A DNA stretch of 64,000 nt from Isochrysis galbana (GCA_018136815.1 CM030931.1:5823515-5887514); one strand, 5' to 3'; positions 41,801 through 52,261 are shown, counted from the first letter of the stretch. The notes: generated by a model from the letters alone, not told the origin. Numbers and translations: made by a program.

Positions 41801-42461
41801 AGTTTGTGCTTTAGCTCTCCCTCTTTTCCGAGGGGCCCGGCCCTGCCGAATTATGCGCGGCGCCCGACTTCGCTCTTGCTCAGGCAGCTGTATATTCACG
41901 CTGTTGCGCACGTAATCATGTTTGTTTTGTGATGCCTTTCAGCCCCATCCAAGATCTTGTTCTTTGTCACTGCAGTTGTACGTGACTTGATTGGGCGGGT
42001 CACGTGCGGTCAACGCGTGCTAACACACAGGAGCGTCTCTCCTCGAGAGGCAATGGCGTGCTGCGGCTCAGGGATGCCGGTCGCCGGCTGCATGCTGTTT
42101 GTTCTTCTTTACGCGAATCAAACTCCTTTCCATGTCCTCTCTTTCCCCCATTTCGCACTTTCTCTGTGCGATGGCACGACGATTCGCTCCTGATCGAGGG
42201 CGTTCGATTACGGAGGCACATCGATTGGCTCATGCCTGTGAGTGTCGGTATGTCCCTGCACATCCTTTGCGGGGGGCTTGCAGCAGTCTGGTGATGAGCA
42301 AAGAAAGAGCACAGAACTTTGGATTGTGAACTCATCTCCTATCTCGGCTGGGATCTACATCTGGGCAAGGCATTGAGCATTGAATCAAGAATCATCATAT
42401 GTGTGTGCACGTGTAACTTTCAATACAAAGGGATATCATAGAATGTGTGTCGCTTGAATTC
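41801..42461. other. Intergenic, weak coding-like signals only
   Basis: Short plus frames (around 42052-42120 and 42170-42294) include a hydrophobic stretch but no consistent spliced model. Nothing recognised. Confidence 0.35.
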
Positions 42462-42656
42462 TCATTCGTATTCTTTGAACAATCGAGGTCTCGGCGTCGA
42501 AACGTCTTGCGGCTCTTGACTCTCGATGGCATCGCGCTCGACTTGTGCGCGCTTGCCCCATCGGTCAGGGGCGGTGTCGGCCCATAGCCGCTTGAGTCCT
42601 TTGCGCTTTGCGCGTCTCAACATTGGCCCTATGCCCATGCAGATGCATATGCCCAT
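42462..42656 (-). CDS. Small basic protein, tentative
   Basis: ATG-to-stop frame of 64 codons: a Cys/Met-rich start (MGICICMGIGPMLRRAKRK), a basic helix and an acidic-aromatic end (PRPRLFKEYE). Composition is not the usual arginine-rich chance frame. It could be a small mitochondrial or ribosomal protein or a last exon; no family recognised. Confidence 0.3.
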   Translation of the reverse strand: MGICICMGIGPMLRRAKRKGLKRLWADTAPDRWGKRAQVERDAIESQEPQDVSTPRPRLFKEYE

Positions 42657-42789
42657 GCTGACATTGAAAACACATCAAGTGCTGTGAGCTTGGCGGGTAG
42701 GGCACAAGCTGCTAGCCCGGGACCGGGACCATCGAGCACGGAGCATGGAGGATGAAGATGAGGATCCTATAAGGATCGATCCTAGATGC

Positions 42790-42980
42790 GGGGGAGATGT
42801 ACGGTGTTGGGGCCTGCAAATACGGCCAAATATGGATGTATTTAGGCTTAGGCCAAATACGTTACAAATACTAATACATACGAGGCCTACAACTACAACT
42901 ACAACGACCGCTCAAGGCGCGCTTCAAATATCAAATACAGCGAAAAACACATACTATTATGTATTTTTCTTCTCGCCAAA
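42790..42980. mobile_element. hAT-like MITE, strongly diverged copy
   Basis: Shares GGTGTTGGGGCCTGCAAATA, CAAATACGTTACAAATAC, CGAGGCCTACAAC and CGCGCTTCAAATA in family order with 14498-14651. Termini and target duplication are lost. Confidence 0.65.
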
Positions 42981-43501
42981 CACGAAACACGGTCGTGAAT
43001 GCAAATAAGCAAATACAAATAAGTATTTTCCAACTAGCATCTAGAATGAGAATGAGGATGGCGGCGTCTTGTAAGTTGAAAGTGAGGAGTGCGTGTCAGT
43101 GGTAGAAGCTAGAACTTGAACTTGAACTTGAACGGAGAGTGGGATGTGCAGTTTGCAGTTTGGGTGAGGTATGAGGCATAGAGACGGGTAGCCAGTGGGC
43201 ATGGGCATGGGGACGGACATACGAGGGGACATGAGCCTCAGCCGGCGACGAGTCGAGGGGCACAAGTGGCGGGCAGGTCGCACGACTGAGGACTGAGGGC
43301 AGACAGATATGGGGACAGAGGGGCGCGCGCGAGCGCGAGGAGAGGCCGCTGAGCACCAGAAGGGTTTCTTAGTAAAGTACTCCTAGGAGTAGATGAGAAC
43401 AACTTATGATTCACTTGTCCCGCCTGGGCGCCCAAAACCTTACTAGAGGCTATAGCTCCTCATCCAACAACGTTTTTTATTAGGTAGCCTAAAACGCTAA
43501 A
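42981..43501. other. Intergenic, nothing recognised
   Basis: A short tandem GAACTT run occurs at 43110-43130. No gene or larger repeat. Confidence 0.4.
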
Positions 43502-44368
43502 TTAAAGGCTCTGGAGATATCCAAGGCAATGGTAGGCAGGATATGGACACTTTGCACGCCGAGGTACCAATTTTTTGCAAGTTATGAAGCCCCACGCCCG
43601 TTTCTTGAAAGTACGAACACGAACACGCACCAGACGCAATGCTTCTCTCTCAACACAGGCGCGCTCACGCACAATCCTCACCCATGGGAGCCTCAAAAAC
43701 CACCTCATGGGCGTGTTGCTCGCTCGATCCTGCCACCCTACTACGAATGGCCACACATGCCCCGACCTTACACACCCCCTTCTTCGGCCCACACTGCGGG
43801 CAACGCTTCCAACTGGACCAGTGGCACGGGTCGATTGCGCACAAGCAGACAAATTCGCAAGCGGAGAAAGCGGGGGCTCGAGCTCGAGCACGCAACTGCT
43901 CTGCCTGGTGAGTAAGAGAGGAATGCTGCCAAAGCCGTACTTCTTGGCCTTTTTGAATGACGCGCGCGCGCACAGCATCTCCCGGATCTTGACAGAGATG
44001 GGATGTCGGTTACGTGGCTCCTGTACGTCCGCGCACTGGATGAGCCACCTGCCCAGCTTCATCCTCTCGGCGTTCGTCAATACCTGCGAGTGGTGATCAC
44101 AGATGAATTTATCGGGCACGGCCGTCTTGGAGAGCGCCTGGCGTAACTTCCCCTTGGTGGCCTTGGGGAACTTGCCCGAGCGAATCGCGAGACGAGCGCT
44201 CTCGCCCGTCGCACGGCAATGATCCACCGCCTTGCGGACGTCTTCGAGGACGGCGAGCCGCTCCTTTGCCTGGACGTCGCGCGCCGACTTCGAGTACCTA
44301 CCTGGGGCCTGGGGGCCCCTTGGTGACTGCTGCATGCCCTGGGGAGGCTCCAGGCGCCATCGGCGCAT
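43502..44368 (-). CDS. Helix-turn-helix-like protein, transposase-derived or nuclear (tentative)
   Basis: Frame from ATG 44368 (288 aa). Residues about 50-145 have a Psq/CENP-B-like arrangement: KATKGKLRQAL..., a spacer, then LTNAERMKLGRWLIQCADVQ followed by HPISVKIREML, close to the L...EE..L...I......P.....I...A pattern of pogo/Tigger-type DNA-binding domains. After about residue 165 the composition becomes Arg/Val-rich and may be intron or read-through, so the true C-terminus is uncertain. No DDE core is seen. It faces the gene at 44602 across 233 bp, which suggests a shared promoter. Either a domesticated transposase or an unrelated HTH protein. Confidence 0.45.
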   Translation of the reverse strand: MRRWRLEPPQGMQQSPRGPQAPGRYSKSARDVQAKERLAVLEDVRKAVDHCRATGESARLAIRSGKFPKATKGKLRQALSKTAVPDKFICDHHSQVLTNAERMKLGRWLIQCADVQEPRNRHPISVKIREMLCARASFKKAKKYGFGSIPLLLTRQSSCVLELEPPLSPLANLSACAQSTRATGPVGSVARSVGRRRGCVRSGHVWPFVVGWQDRASNTPMRWFLRLPWVRIVRERACVEREALRLVRVRVRTFKKRAWGFITCKKLVPRRAKCPYPAYHCLGYLQSL

Positions 44369-44601
44369 GCGCGTGCTGGCTGCGAAGCGATAGCCTCTAT
44401 AGTCTGAGAGGCTGAGACTGAGAGGGCCGGCTCGCTCGGCGCGCGCGCCTCCGCCGCTCCCTCCAGTGCTCTCCTCCACCGCTGCCCTGCCTCCCTCCAC
44501 TGCTCTCCTCCACCGCTGCCCTGCCTTGCTTCCCCCCCCCCCCCCCCCCCCAAACCCCGCCCGTCCTCGCCTCATCTTCCGTCTCCTGCCGCGTGCGTGC
44601 G
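44369..44601. promoter_or_regulatory. Divergent promoter region
   Basis: The 233-bp gap between two divergently oriented start codons contains a CCTCCACTGCTCTCCTCCACCG repeat (about 44462-44520) and a C-run of about 18 at 44533-44551. No TATA box is visible. Confidence 0.4.
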
Positions 44602-45495
44602 ATGGACGGCCTCTCTGCCTACGAGCGTGAGAGGCTCGCCAACATTGAGAGCAATGAGGCGACACTCGCTGCTCTAGGCCTGCAGAACCAGCGCCGCGGT
44701 CGAGCTCTGCCGGCCACCAGTGCGTCGCGCTTGCCTAAGCGGCGAATACGCGAGCCTCCCCTTCCCGAACGTCGTTCGGCCCGCCAGCGCGCGCTAGCCG
44801 AGGCGCGCACAAGTGAGCCGCTCTCGTATGCCGAGCCTGCAGCCGACGAGAGGAGGCCCACCATGAGGAGGGGCTCAAACGAGCCGAGTGTGGAGCCAGT
44901 GGATCCAGCGGAGGCCGAAGCGGACATCGAGGCGGCAGCAGTGGCCATGGCACGTCGCGAGCTCCCCGAGCCATCAGCCGACTCGTGCCGCACATTTGAC
45001 ATCGACGTGTGCACCCTGCTCGCTGCGCACCTTGGTCGGCGGATGGAGGGGCCGCCCACCAAGGCATCGGTCGTGGCCGCGCTCGCAGGGGGCGAACGAA
45101 AGCCCAAGTTCTCCAAGTATTCGGGTTCACTTGAGTGGCGTAACGCCGTGGTGCTGTGGGTCAACGTGGGCGGCGCCGACTACGCTAACCTGTTCCTTGA
45201 TGGCGGCCGGCGCATGTCATGGTTTGCCTCGCAACGACACGACGCTGGATCACCCATCGTACAGCGGCTCCTGGCGACCAAGCGGAGCGCCACCACTGTG
45301 CGCGACTCGCTGCTCCTCTTCTGCCGGCTTCCAGGCGAACCGTACGTCTGCTGCGGCCGCCTCGAGTATGTCTCCCATGACCCTGCCTCCTCACCACTAA
45401 AGTTTGTGTGGGCACTGATCGATGCGGACGAACTGCTCGAGCGCAGCGAGGCGTTTGGCGAAATCGTCGCGCAAGGGCCCGCAGAGCCCAAGTAG
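44602..45495 (+). CDS. Conserved nuclear-type protein with WDR76-like N-terminal motif and PUA/SRA-like C-terminal domain (tentative)
   Basis: Single-exon 297 aa from ATG 44602. The N-terminus YERERLANIESNEATLAALG is the motif seen at the start of WDR76-type and some SRA/zinc-finger chromatin proteins of algae and plants. The middle is charged and disordered. The C-terminal about 130 residues form a beta-rich domain: FSKYSGSLEWRNAVVLWVNV, SWFASQRHDAGSPIV, LLLFCRLPGEPYVCCGRLEY and FVWALIDADELL, resembling DNA- or base-binding domains attached to restriction-like and helicase proteins. A role in chromatin or DNA damage recognition is inference. No WD repeats are present in this protein. Confidence 0.6.
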   Translation: MDGLSAYERERLANIESNEATLAALGLQNQRRGRALPATSASRLPKRRIREPPLPERRSARQRALAEARTSEPLSYAEPAADERRPTMRRGSNEPSVEPVDPAEAEADIEAAAVAMARRELPEPSADSCRTFDIDVCTLLAAHLGRRMEGPPTKASVVAALAGGERKPKFSKYSGSLEWRNAVVLWVNVGGADYANLFLDGGRRMSWFASQRHDAGSPIVQRLLATKRSATTVRDSLLLFCRLPGEPYVCCGRLEYVSHDPASSPLKFVWALIDADELLERSEAFGEIVAQGPAEPK

Positions 45496-46306
45496 CCCAC
45501 GGCCCGTAGCGCAGGTTCCGCTCCTCGCTCGCTCTCTCTAGGTCACAGGTGGCATACCCTCGCGGCTTCCTATACACCTCGCCCCTATTGCGGCGATTGG
45601 GGGCATTGCGGCCGATCTGCCCTTATCATCGACTTTGCGCGGAGGCTCTCATAATGTAATATGCGCGCGGCGGGGGGGGGGGGGGGGGGGGGCATATTGA
45701 AAGACCTTTGCCTCATACGCCTCGCATCTGTACTTATGGCTATGGTGAAGATTGATCATTATGGCTCGATAATATAAGCAACACAGAAGGTAGAAGCTGA
45801 CGGGGACGGCCCCAAAGCTCCAAAGGCGGCGCGCGTCGCAGAACCCCATCATCAGTCATAGTGGCAGCCGCTATGAGCCCATCGAATGTCCATCGCCCCA
45901 TTTCCCCAGCGCTGCACCTTTACTACCGAGCGCAAGTGCACAAGTATGACACATGGGCGCAAGGTCCACGATTGACGGTACATGTAGCATGTAGCTATGG
46001 ACTTGGGGCGGGAGGATGGGGCAGAGCGATACGCACAGGCAAGTATCTGACCGGGCGGGAAGCCGAGGCGGAACCACTTAGCAATCAGCTGGCTGCGCCC
46101 TTTTTCGTTGATACGGGCAGAAGGGCACGGGCTTGAGATGTAAGCCGTCCGCGCTAAGCATTAATATGTATCGCCCGAGCTACTTACTACGCGCGACAAC
46201 TCGGATGGAGCTAGGAAGAGGTGAATTTGGTCCACTTCGCAGCCCTTGCCGAAAACACAGGGCGCACCTAGCTGACGTCACTGGCGCCCTCACGCTCACG
46301 GCTCAT
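45496..46306. other. Intergenic with poly-G
   Basis: G-run of about 22 at 45671-45692. No gene recognised between the converging 3' ends of the 297-aa gene and RPN8. Confidence 0.5.
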
Positions 46307-47633
46307 TCACTTCTTGCCTGAGGTGGGCTTTCCATCCTTCCCTTCCTCCTTCTTTGCCTCCGTGTGGCCCTCTTTCTCCTTTTTCTCCCCATCGGCCTTG
46401 CCATCCTCCTTTTCCTTCTCCTTATCGGCGTCCATCTCCTTCTCCTTGTTGTGCAACTTGTTGTCAATCAGATGGTGCAGTGCAACCACAGAACGGATGA
46501 CGGAGGCGAGGTACACAGCGAGCATCATGTCGTTGGTTTTGATCGCAAAAGCCTTGACGAGCTCCTCAATGTTCAAGTTGGGCAACAAGTTGAACACGTC
46601 CTGCAGCTGGTAAATGATACGGTGGTTGACGGGAAGCCGCCCCGACAGCACGTTTTGAAGGTATGCATCCACCTCGCTCAAGCGCGCCGCTAGGCCCTTC
46701 AGCGAACCCAATTTCTGCGCTACTTGGTTGGCGAGCGTCGAGATGGTTGTGTCCTTGACATCGCGAAGCAAGTGCTCCACGCCCACTTCCTCAGGCTCAG
46801 TCGCCCCAATCTCGCACGGAACGTGCGTGAACGTCCATTGCTGCTGCTTCCCTTCCAAGATTTCCTCCACGCCGTAATACGCCTCAGTCGGAATGCCAAG
46901 CTCCTTCGGCTTGACGTCGATGATGACCATCACAGGGTGAGCACAGTACCTCCTCACGAGTTGATCAATTTTGAGATCGCCCGGCCGAATCTTCGGCCCA
47001 GTTGAGTACCAGCCGACCAGCTTTTCCCGCGCGTTAACCTTCTTCAACATGGCGAACATGGACTCATGAAACGAGTGGTCCAGGAACCTGAAGACGAAGG
47101 GAGAGTGAAATCAACCCGCAGAGCTGGTGCGCCACTGGAGGATGTCGGGCAGCTAGCTGCATATGCCTGCAAACGCCTGCCTGCAGCGCTCCCCCTTGTC
47201 GACGAGGCGGCTGCGTTTTTTGTGCTCTCCCGGGGGTGTATTGAAATCATATACCAGACCACTGCTCTGCCCCCGCGTGCCAGCCGCATTGCGCCCCACA
47301 GCAAGGAGAGCAGGAAGGGGGAGGGGGGGGGGAGCGAGTTCACTGTGCAGACTCCGCCCAGCGCGCAGCGCATGCCCACCCCACTCCTCACGCCATCCAA
47401 TCTCACCAGATGTTGGGATCTCGCTCGTCCTCTTCGAATGGCACCGCGTAGCTGTTGGTCACATCGGTCACCCCCTTGTGAGTCTCTCCCAGCAGCATGC
47501 CCACCACACGCCGCTTGGTGTTCTTCGCCACACGGTTGTAGTGGTCTACTGCAGAGAGGAGGACGATGGGGTGGACGACGACGGAGGTGTGGACGGTCGG
47601 CTTGGCCGGCTCTGCCGGCGCGCCCTCGCCCAT
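46307..47633 (-). CDS. RPN8: 26S proteasome non-ATPase regulatory subunit RPN8 (PSMD7)
   Basis: Two exons (minus), 47633-47407 and 47087-46307, give 335 aa. The MPN domain starts at [20 protein letters not shown] (about 14) and runs through [22 protein letters not shown] across the intron, [20 protein letters not shown], and [15 protein letters not shown]. The JAMM metal ligands are missing (GWYSTGP in place of HxHx7S), as in all RPN8; it is the inactive partner of RPN11 in the proteasome lid. The C-terminal helices ([13 protein letters not shown]) are followed by a KEKE tail typical of the subunit. The initiator is ATG 47633; GA repeats lie directly upstream. It acts in cytosol and nucleus. 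Confidence 0.97.
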
Positions 47634-48116
47634 GCCCGACGCAGTGAGGGAGAGAGGGAGAGGGAGGGAGAGAGAGAGAGGGACGGCCCCTCGCGCGCGC
47701 GGCTCTGCAGACGCTGCGCCCCGCCGAGAGAAGAGGGGAGAGGGGAGAGAGAGAGGGGGGGAGAGAGGGAAGAGAGTGAGGACGGAACGAGGGCGCGATC
47801 GAGAGTACACTTAGCAACCATATTAGAGGGGATGAAACTATTAAATAAACGAGGGAGAGCCACCGAGAAGTGAAGAGAATGAGTCAGGAAGGGGACGGTA
47901 GAGAGCGCCAGGATATTCCTCAGTTTTAACTTGTGGGAAAGACAGGAACTTTAGAAAAACAGGGAGGAAGACGAGGGAGGGCCTCGGGGCCGTTGGGGCG
48001 TAGATCAGTGTGCTCGAGACGGCAGCGGCGTGCCGAAAAGAGGAGAGAGTTTTGTTGTAGTCTGATCACGTATAGTACTTGCCTACGGGCTAGCGCAGGT
48101 AGGTGTAGGAACTGCA
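47634..48116. other. RPN8 upstream region
   Basis: GA-rich simple repeat at 47640-47780, then a moderate-GC stretch without recognised elements. Confidence 0.5.
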
Positions 48117-48124
48117 GCCCAAAG

Positions 48125-48280
48125 CCTAGATGGGAAATACGTATTTACCGTATTTGACTTGCCAGAGGCCAAATACATAAGGATTTGGCTGTATTTGAAG
48201 CGCGTCCCGGGTTGAAGGCCTCGAATGTATTTGAAATGTAATTGCAATTGCAAGCCCCAGCACCGTATTTCCCATCTAGG
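48125..48280. mobile_element. hAT-like MITE, complete copy with 8-bp target duplication
   Basis: 156 bp starting CCTAGATGGGAAATACG and ending CGTATTTCCCATCTAGG, a perfect 17-bp inverted terminus. It is flanked by GCCCAAAG (48117-48124 and 48281-48288). Interior CAAATACA repeats could fold into a long hairpin. This is the reference copy for 14498, 37167 and 42790. Confidence 0.95.
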
Positions 48281-48330
48281 GCCCAAAGCCCACACACAGC
48301 GAGTTAAGCTTTAGCTTTAGACGAAAGACG

Positions 48331-48900
48331 AAAAAAAAACCTTTTAATATTCTCGCCTCGCACGTGGCACTGGGTCGCATATCCGTAGCCACGCCCATAC
48401 CCCTTCCTCTCCCTCACTTCCCGCCTTGCGGCAACTCCCCTTGTGCTCTACTTAGGGGCCCGGGTCCTGCGGGGTTCACGGGTTGGGCGGAGTGCGCCTG
48501 CCCTCAGCGGTGCGTGCACGCCTTCCTCCTACGCCGCTGAGTGACATGCATATCCTAGATGTTTTTCGGTCTGCGTCGTTATCTATGTCGTATTTTTGCT
48601 CGTGCCATGGCTGCTGTCAGTCCCGTGTCCTTGTCTCCGATTGTATAGGAATGTTTCGCTGCTTTAGGCGAGCCTCTCGGCAAGGTCAAGCGCCTGTGCC
48701 ACGAGGCTGAAGCTCTCGCCCAATTGTAGTCTACCTTTCTCATTCACAATAAACGCGGGGGCGCTGTGTTCAGTCGGTTTTTTGAGTTTTGGTTTCCTTC
48801 CTTGGGCGGCCTTGCGGGTGCGCATGTGGCTGTGAGAGCCCGGTATAGCGAGACCTCTCACCAGAGTGGTAAACCTCACCAGTGTGGCTTCTAGGACTGG
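48331..48900 (-). mobile_element. Retroposon 3' part with ORF2 tail
   Basis: The minus frame 48879-48664 reads RKPKLKKPTEHSAPAFIVNE and LQLGESFSLVAQALDLAERL, aligning with the end of the 449-aa ORF2. About 330 bp of 3' UTR follow, ending in AATATTAAAAGG and an oligo-T (oligo-A at 48331-48339 on plus), as in the other copies. 5'-truncated or decayed. Confidence 0.65.
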
Positions 48901-49140
48901 TATGTAATGATACTCGTACGACTCGAATTCGACTCTGTAGAAGTCTCTGATCTCTGAGTATATACTTCCACGCTAGTATATATAGCGTCTTTAGGCTGTC
49001 AGGTGTCGTTCCGTCAATTGTGGGACATGAGTCGAATTGAGCGATCGAATGTCCACAGTTGTTATTTTAAAGTTAAATGTAGACTAGCGTAACATTCCCT
49101 GCTTCCCGCGACGCGTGTCCCCCCCCCCCCGGAGGGCGCC

Positions 49141-49720
49141 GTGTCGGCGCTTTTCGATTGTGATTACGGGCACGGCGCGATGTGCATCGGCCCCCCTGCG
49201 GGGGCGCCGTGCGTGCGCATGTCAACTTTTCCCCCTAAGGCCCACATTCACGTAAAGTAGCCATATAAGAGATGTTTCGTTACGCAGCACGTGTGATGAC
49301 TTGCAATCATTGTGCACGCCGTGCGTATGCGCATCGACTCCCCCCCCCCTCGCGAGGGCGCCGTGCGTGCGCATAGAAACTTTTTCCCCTAAGGCCCACA
49401 TTAACATTAACGTAAAGTAGCCATTTACGAGATGTTTCGTTTGCACAGCACGTGTGATTACTTGCAATCATTGTGCACGCCGTGCGTATGCGCATCGACT
49501 CCCCCCCCCTCGCGAGGGCGCCGTGCGTGCGCATAGAAACTTTTTCCCCTATGGCCCACATTAACGTAAAGTAGCCATTTACGAGATGTTTCGTTTGCAC
49601 AGCACGTGTGATTACTTGCAATCATTGTGCACGCCGTGCGTATGCGCATCGGCTCCCCCCCGCGGGGGCGCCGTGCGTGCGCATAGAAACTTCCAGGAAG
49701 GTGCACGCCGTGCGTTCACT
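49141..49720. repeat. Satellite, unit about 154-161 bp, about 3.7 copies
   Basis: TTGCAATCAT anchors at 49301, 49462 and 49616 mark the period. Each unit has CACGCCGTGCGTATGCGCAT, a C-run, GGGCGCCGTGCGTGCGCAT, and CCCACATTAACGTAAAGTAG then GAGATGTTTCGTT. The first unit is partial and more diverged. Minus frames stay open through it by chance. Confidence 0.95.
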
Positions 49721-49947
49721 CTTTCCGCGGGGGAACTCTGGACGCAGAGGCGGTCGGGAACCGTGGGGGCACCCCCCTGGGATCGGGGGAAATATTACCG
49801 TATATTGCGAAAACACTAACGTAAACAACTGATAGGTCTTGGGGTCTCTCCCCTCCCCCGGGTCCCCTCCCCCCGCCTGCCCCTCCCCCTCATCGACCTA
49901 CCAGAGAGAGAAGGCTCCTACTGCCTGCCTCCCTCCTCCCTCCTCGC

Positions 49948-50442
49948 TCACCCTCCAGCTCTCTCCTCGCCCTCGTCTTCCTCACGATGGTGGCGACTCG
50001 GCGCGCATCGGTACGGTCCTCCGTCCTCTCCTCTCGTGCTCCTGCTCGCTGGTTTCGTTCGACTCGCTCGACACAGCCACCTGTCGACTGGACCCGGTGG
50101 CCGACGCTCCTCCTGCCGCTCCAAGGCGAATTCCCCGTCGAGCGTGAGCTCGTGCCGGTGGAGCATCGGCGGATGGAGCGCCATCGCCTCGAGCAGGCTC
50201 CCCATCTCCCACTGGTTGGTCGTCACGTGGAGCGACTCGAGCTCACGCAGCCTGCCGGTGCGCAGCGCCTCCTGCAGCGACGACAGGGCGAGCCCCGTGC
50301 ACCGCACCGACACGGCGCCCAGGCTCTCCATGAGCAGCTCTCTGGTGTCGCCGCGCAGGTGCAGCTCCTTTCGACGAGGCGGGAACGAGAGCGCCAGCGC
50401 GCTGCCATGTGTGAGTGGCACTCGGCACACCACCTCGAGCAT
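49948..50442 (-). CDS. Hypothetical 164-aa protein, leucine-rich (tentative)
   Basis: Frame from ATG 50442 (MLEVVCRVPLTHGSALALSF). It includes amphipathic, leucine-spaced stretches such as LALSSLQEALRTGRLRELES and MGSLLEAMALHPPMLHR, and a basic C-terminus. Resembles part of a leucine-rich or F-box-type repeat protein but is too short to assign. It may be a single exon of a larger gene or chance. Confidence 0.3.
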   Translation of the reverse strand: MLEVVCRVPLTHGSALALSFPPRRKELHLRGDTRELLMESLGAVSVRCTGLALSSLQEALRTGRLRELESLHVTTNQWEMGSLLEAMALHPPMLHRHELTLDGEFALERQEERRPPGPVDRWLCRASRTKPASRSTRGEDGGPYRCAPSRHHREEDEGEERAGG

Positions 50443-51176
50443 CACACACGGAGGGAAGCGGCGTCCCTCTCGACCTCCTCTCTGGCTTTTTTTTGGGGGG
50501 GGGGGGCAGGGCTGCCCCTGGCGCGCGTGAACGGGAAACAAAAAGAAGTCCCACCGCGCCACATTGGAGCGCCGCGCACACGAGTATTTGAGCGCGCCGC
50601 GACCGCACGACATCATTCACTGTGTCGACATGGACTCACCCACGCGCACGCTCTTCCGATACACGAGCGCAGAACGGCGACGCGACCTGCGCATCGGCCC
50701 TTCCAGCTCGCGCCGTGAGCAGTTCTCGAGAAATAAAAATAAACGACTGCGAGTCGAGTAGCCTGTGCCACCTTCAGGATACTCTCCTCGATCTTGAGCC
50801 ACTCCCTTCTCTCTCCCGCCTGTCGCCGGCCGCCCCCTACCCGTTTGCTAACGCAAACGGGGCCTGCTTCTAACCGCACTCCATCGGGGGGGGGGGTGCA
50901 AATCCCCCCCAGAGGCTGCAACCTCAAGTTTGGTTATTTTTTAAAAATGCCCGTGAAATGTACATAAAAATTAAGAACAATACCCCCCCTTCTCTCCCTT
51001 GCCCCCCCCCTCCCCCCTCCCTCCCTTCTCTTGTTCGCCTCTCCTCATGTCCCTCCTCCGTCCAATGGACAGTGCACCGGAGCTCGAGCCCCCCCCCCCC
51101 CTTTCCCCCTTGCCGCGTAGACATCACGAGATTATCGTTTTTTTCTCTTCGCACGTTTCGAGGTAGCTCCGGCCTG
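50443..51176. other. Intergenic with homopolymer runs
   Basis: G-run at 50497-50506, C-runs at 51006-51030 and 51090-51101. An inverted CCGTTTG/CAAACGG pair lies near 50840-50860. No gene. Confidence 0.45.
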
Positions 51177-51845
51177 ATGGACAAGAAAAAGATTGCTCTA
51201 GCCATCGCCTTGGTAATCGCCATTGCCATTGCCTTGACTGTGTCCCTGCCACTCATCACTCATCCTCAAGGCAATTAATAAAGAGAAGGGGGACATGACA
51301 CACACGCCCACGACGAGCGAGAACCTTGGACGGAGGAGGGACGGACAAGAGAAGGGAGGAAGATATGTACGACTTTACCATGTGAATAACAAACCCGAGT
51401 ACCTGAATATAGGTGAAATTCGAGTCTTTGACGTGATGAACAAAGACCAAAAGCGTTCAATTATCCCCATGCACTGATGTTTTCCTGTTCTACGACGAAT
51501 AATACTCTGTGCTGTAAGACATTGCTTGAGGCAGGGGCTGACCCCAATTTCACGGAGGAGAAGGGTGGTTGGAGTGCATTGATGTTGGCGTGCCAAGAAG
51601 GCTACAATCGATGCACACGCATCTTGTCCCTCCCTCCCTCTCCGCTTCCCTCCCTCCCTCGCCTCCCTCGCCTCCCTCGCCTCCCTCGCCTCCCTCGCCT
51701 CCCTCGCCTCCCTCGCCTCTCCTCCTCCTTCACTGTCCCTCCACTCTTCATACACTCAGAAAAAGAGGTCAATCCCTGGTTCATGGTTGATTTACAAAGC
51801 AACGTATCGATCGGCAGAATCGTTGTCTACAACCGACAGGATTGT
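51177..51845 (+). pseudogene. Broken lectin-like gene (signal anchor, F5/8C or fucolectin pieces, ankyrin piece)
   Basis: Four coding-like pieces in three frames: ATG 51177 with a hydrophobic anchor (MDKKKIALAIALVIAIAIAL); 51358-51453 RYVRLYHVNNKPEYLNIGEI then RVFDVM, the start of a galactose-binding-like/fucolectin domain; 51519-51610 LLEAGADPNFTEEKGGWSAL and MLACQEGY, an ankyrin repeat; and 51762-51836 NPWFMVDLQSNVSIGRIVVY then NRQDCW, the core fucolectin block. The last piece is preceded by a CACTCAG acceptor. A hairpin-headed repeat begins at 51845 and removes the rest. Splicing could join piece 2 to 4; the ankyrin piece between does not fit that domain. Probably a dead or truncated gene. 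Confidence 0.5.
51650..51722. repeat. (CCTCCCTCG)n tandem repeat
   Basis: About seven to eight units of 9 bp within the broken lectin-like locus. Confidence 0.9.
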
Positions 51846-52261
51846 TGGCGCGTCGCCATGCGGCGCGCCATGGCCTGCTCTCAGAGGTCCTTTGGGGGCT
51901 TCCAGAGGGCCAGCAAGGGCAGCTCAGGGGGCAGTGGAGGCTGGGGCTCAGCCCCTGGCCCCCCCTACCTCTCCCACGCTCGCCTCGCTGGCCATGGGAG
52001 CCGCCTTGAGGCCCCTGTATGCCTGACGACCAGGGATGGGGGGGGAGTCAGCTCGAGGGCAGGCCCCGTATGGGCCTGGGAGTGCGGCTCGCGACCCGCG
52101 CCCACTAGGGGTATGGCTGGGCTGAATTGATGAGTGCCCTGCCCCTGCCAGAGGGCAGGGGCTGGGGTTGAATGTTGAATGTACGGGCCCACCCCGGGGG
52201 GTGTCCGCGATGGAGAGAGGGGGGCGCAAGGCCCCCGTTGTCCCCCACTTATAAAAGTAGG
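51846..52261 (-). mobile_element. Hairpin-headed GC-rich repeat, long copy
   Basis: Starts (minus) at CCTACTT-TTAT-AAGTGGG (complement of 52244-52261), then GGGGACAACGGGGGCC, CCATCGCGGACACCCCCC and GGTGGGCCCGTACA. It runs through the whole body shared with 31200-31648 and ends at GGCGCGCC near 51860. Inserted into the broken lectin-like locus. Confidence 0.75.

Noticed and set aside
41957..42329. Short plus frames suggesting a small membrane protein
   Set aside because: Frames change every about 60 codons and no consistent splice solution was found.
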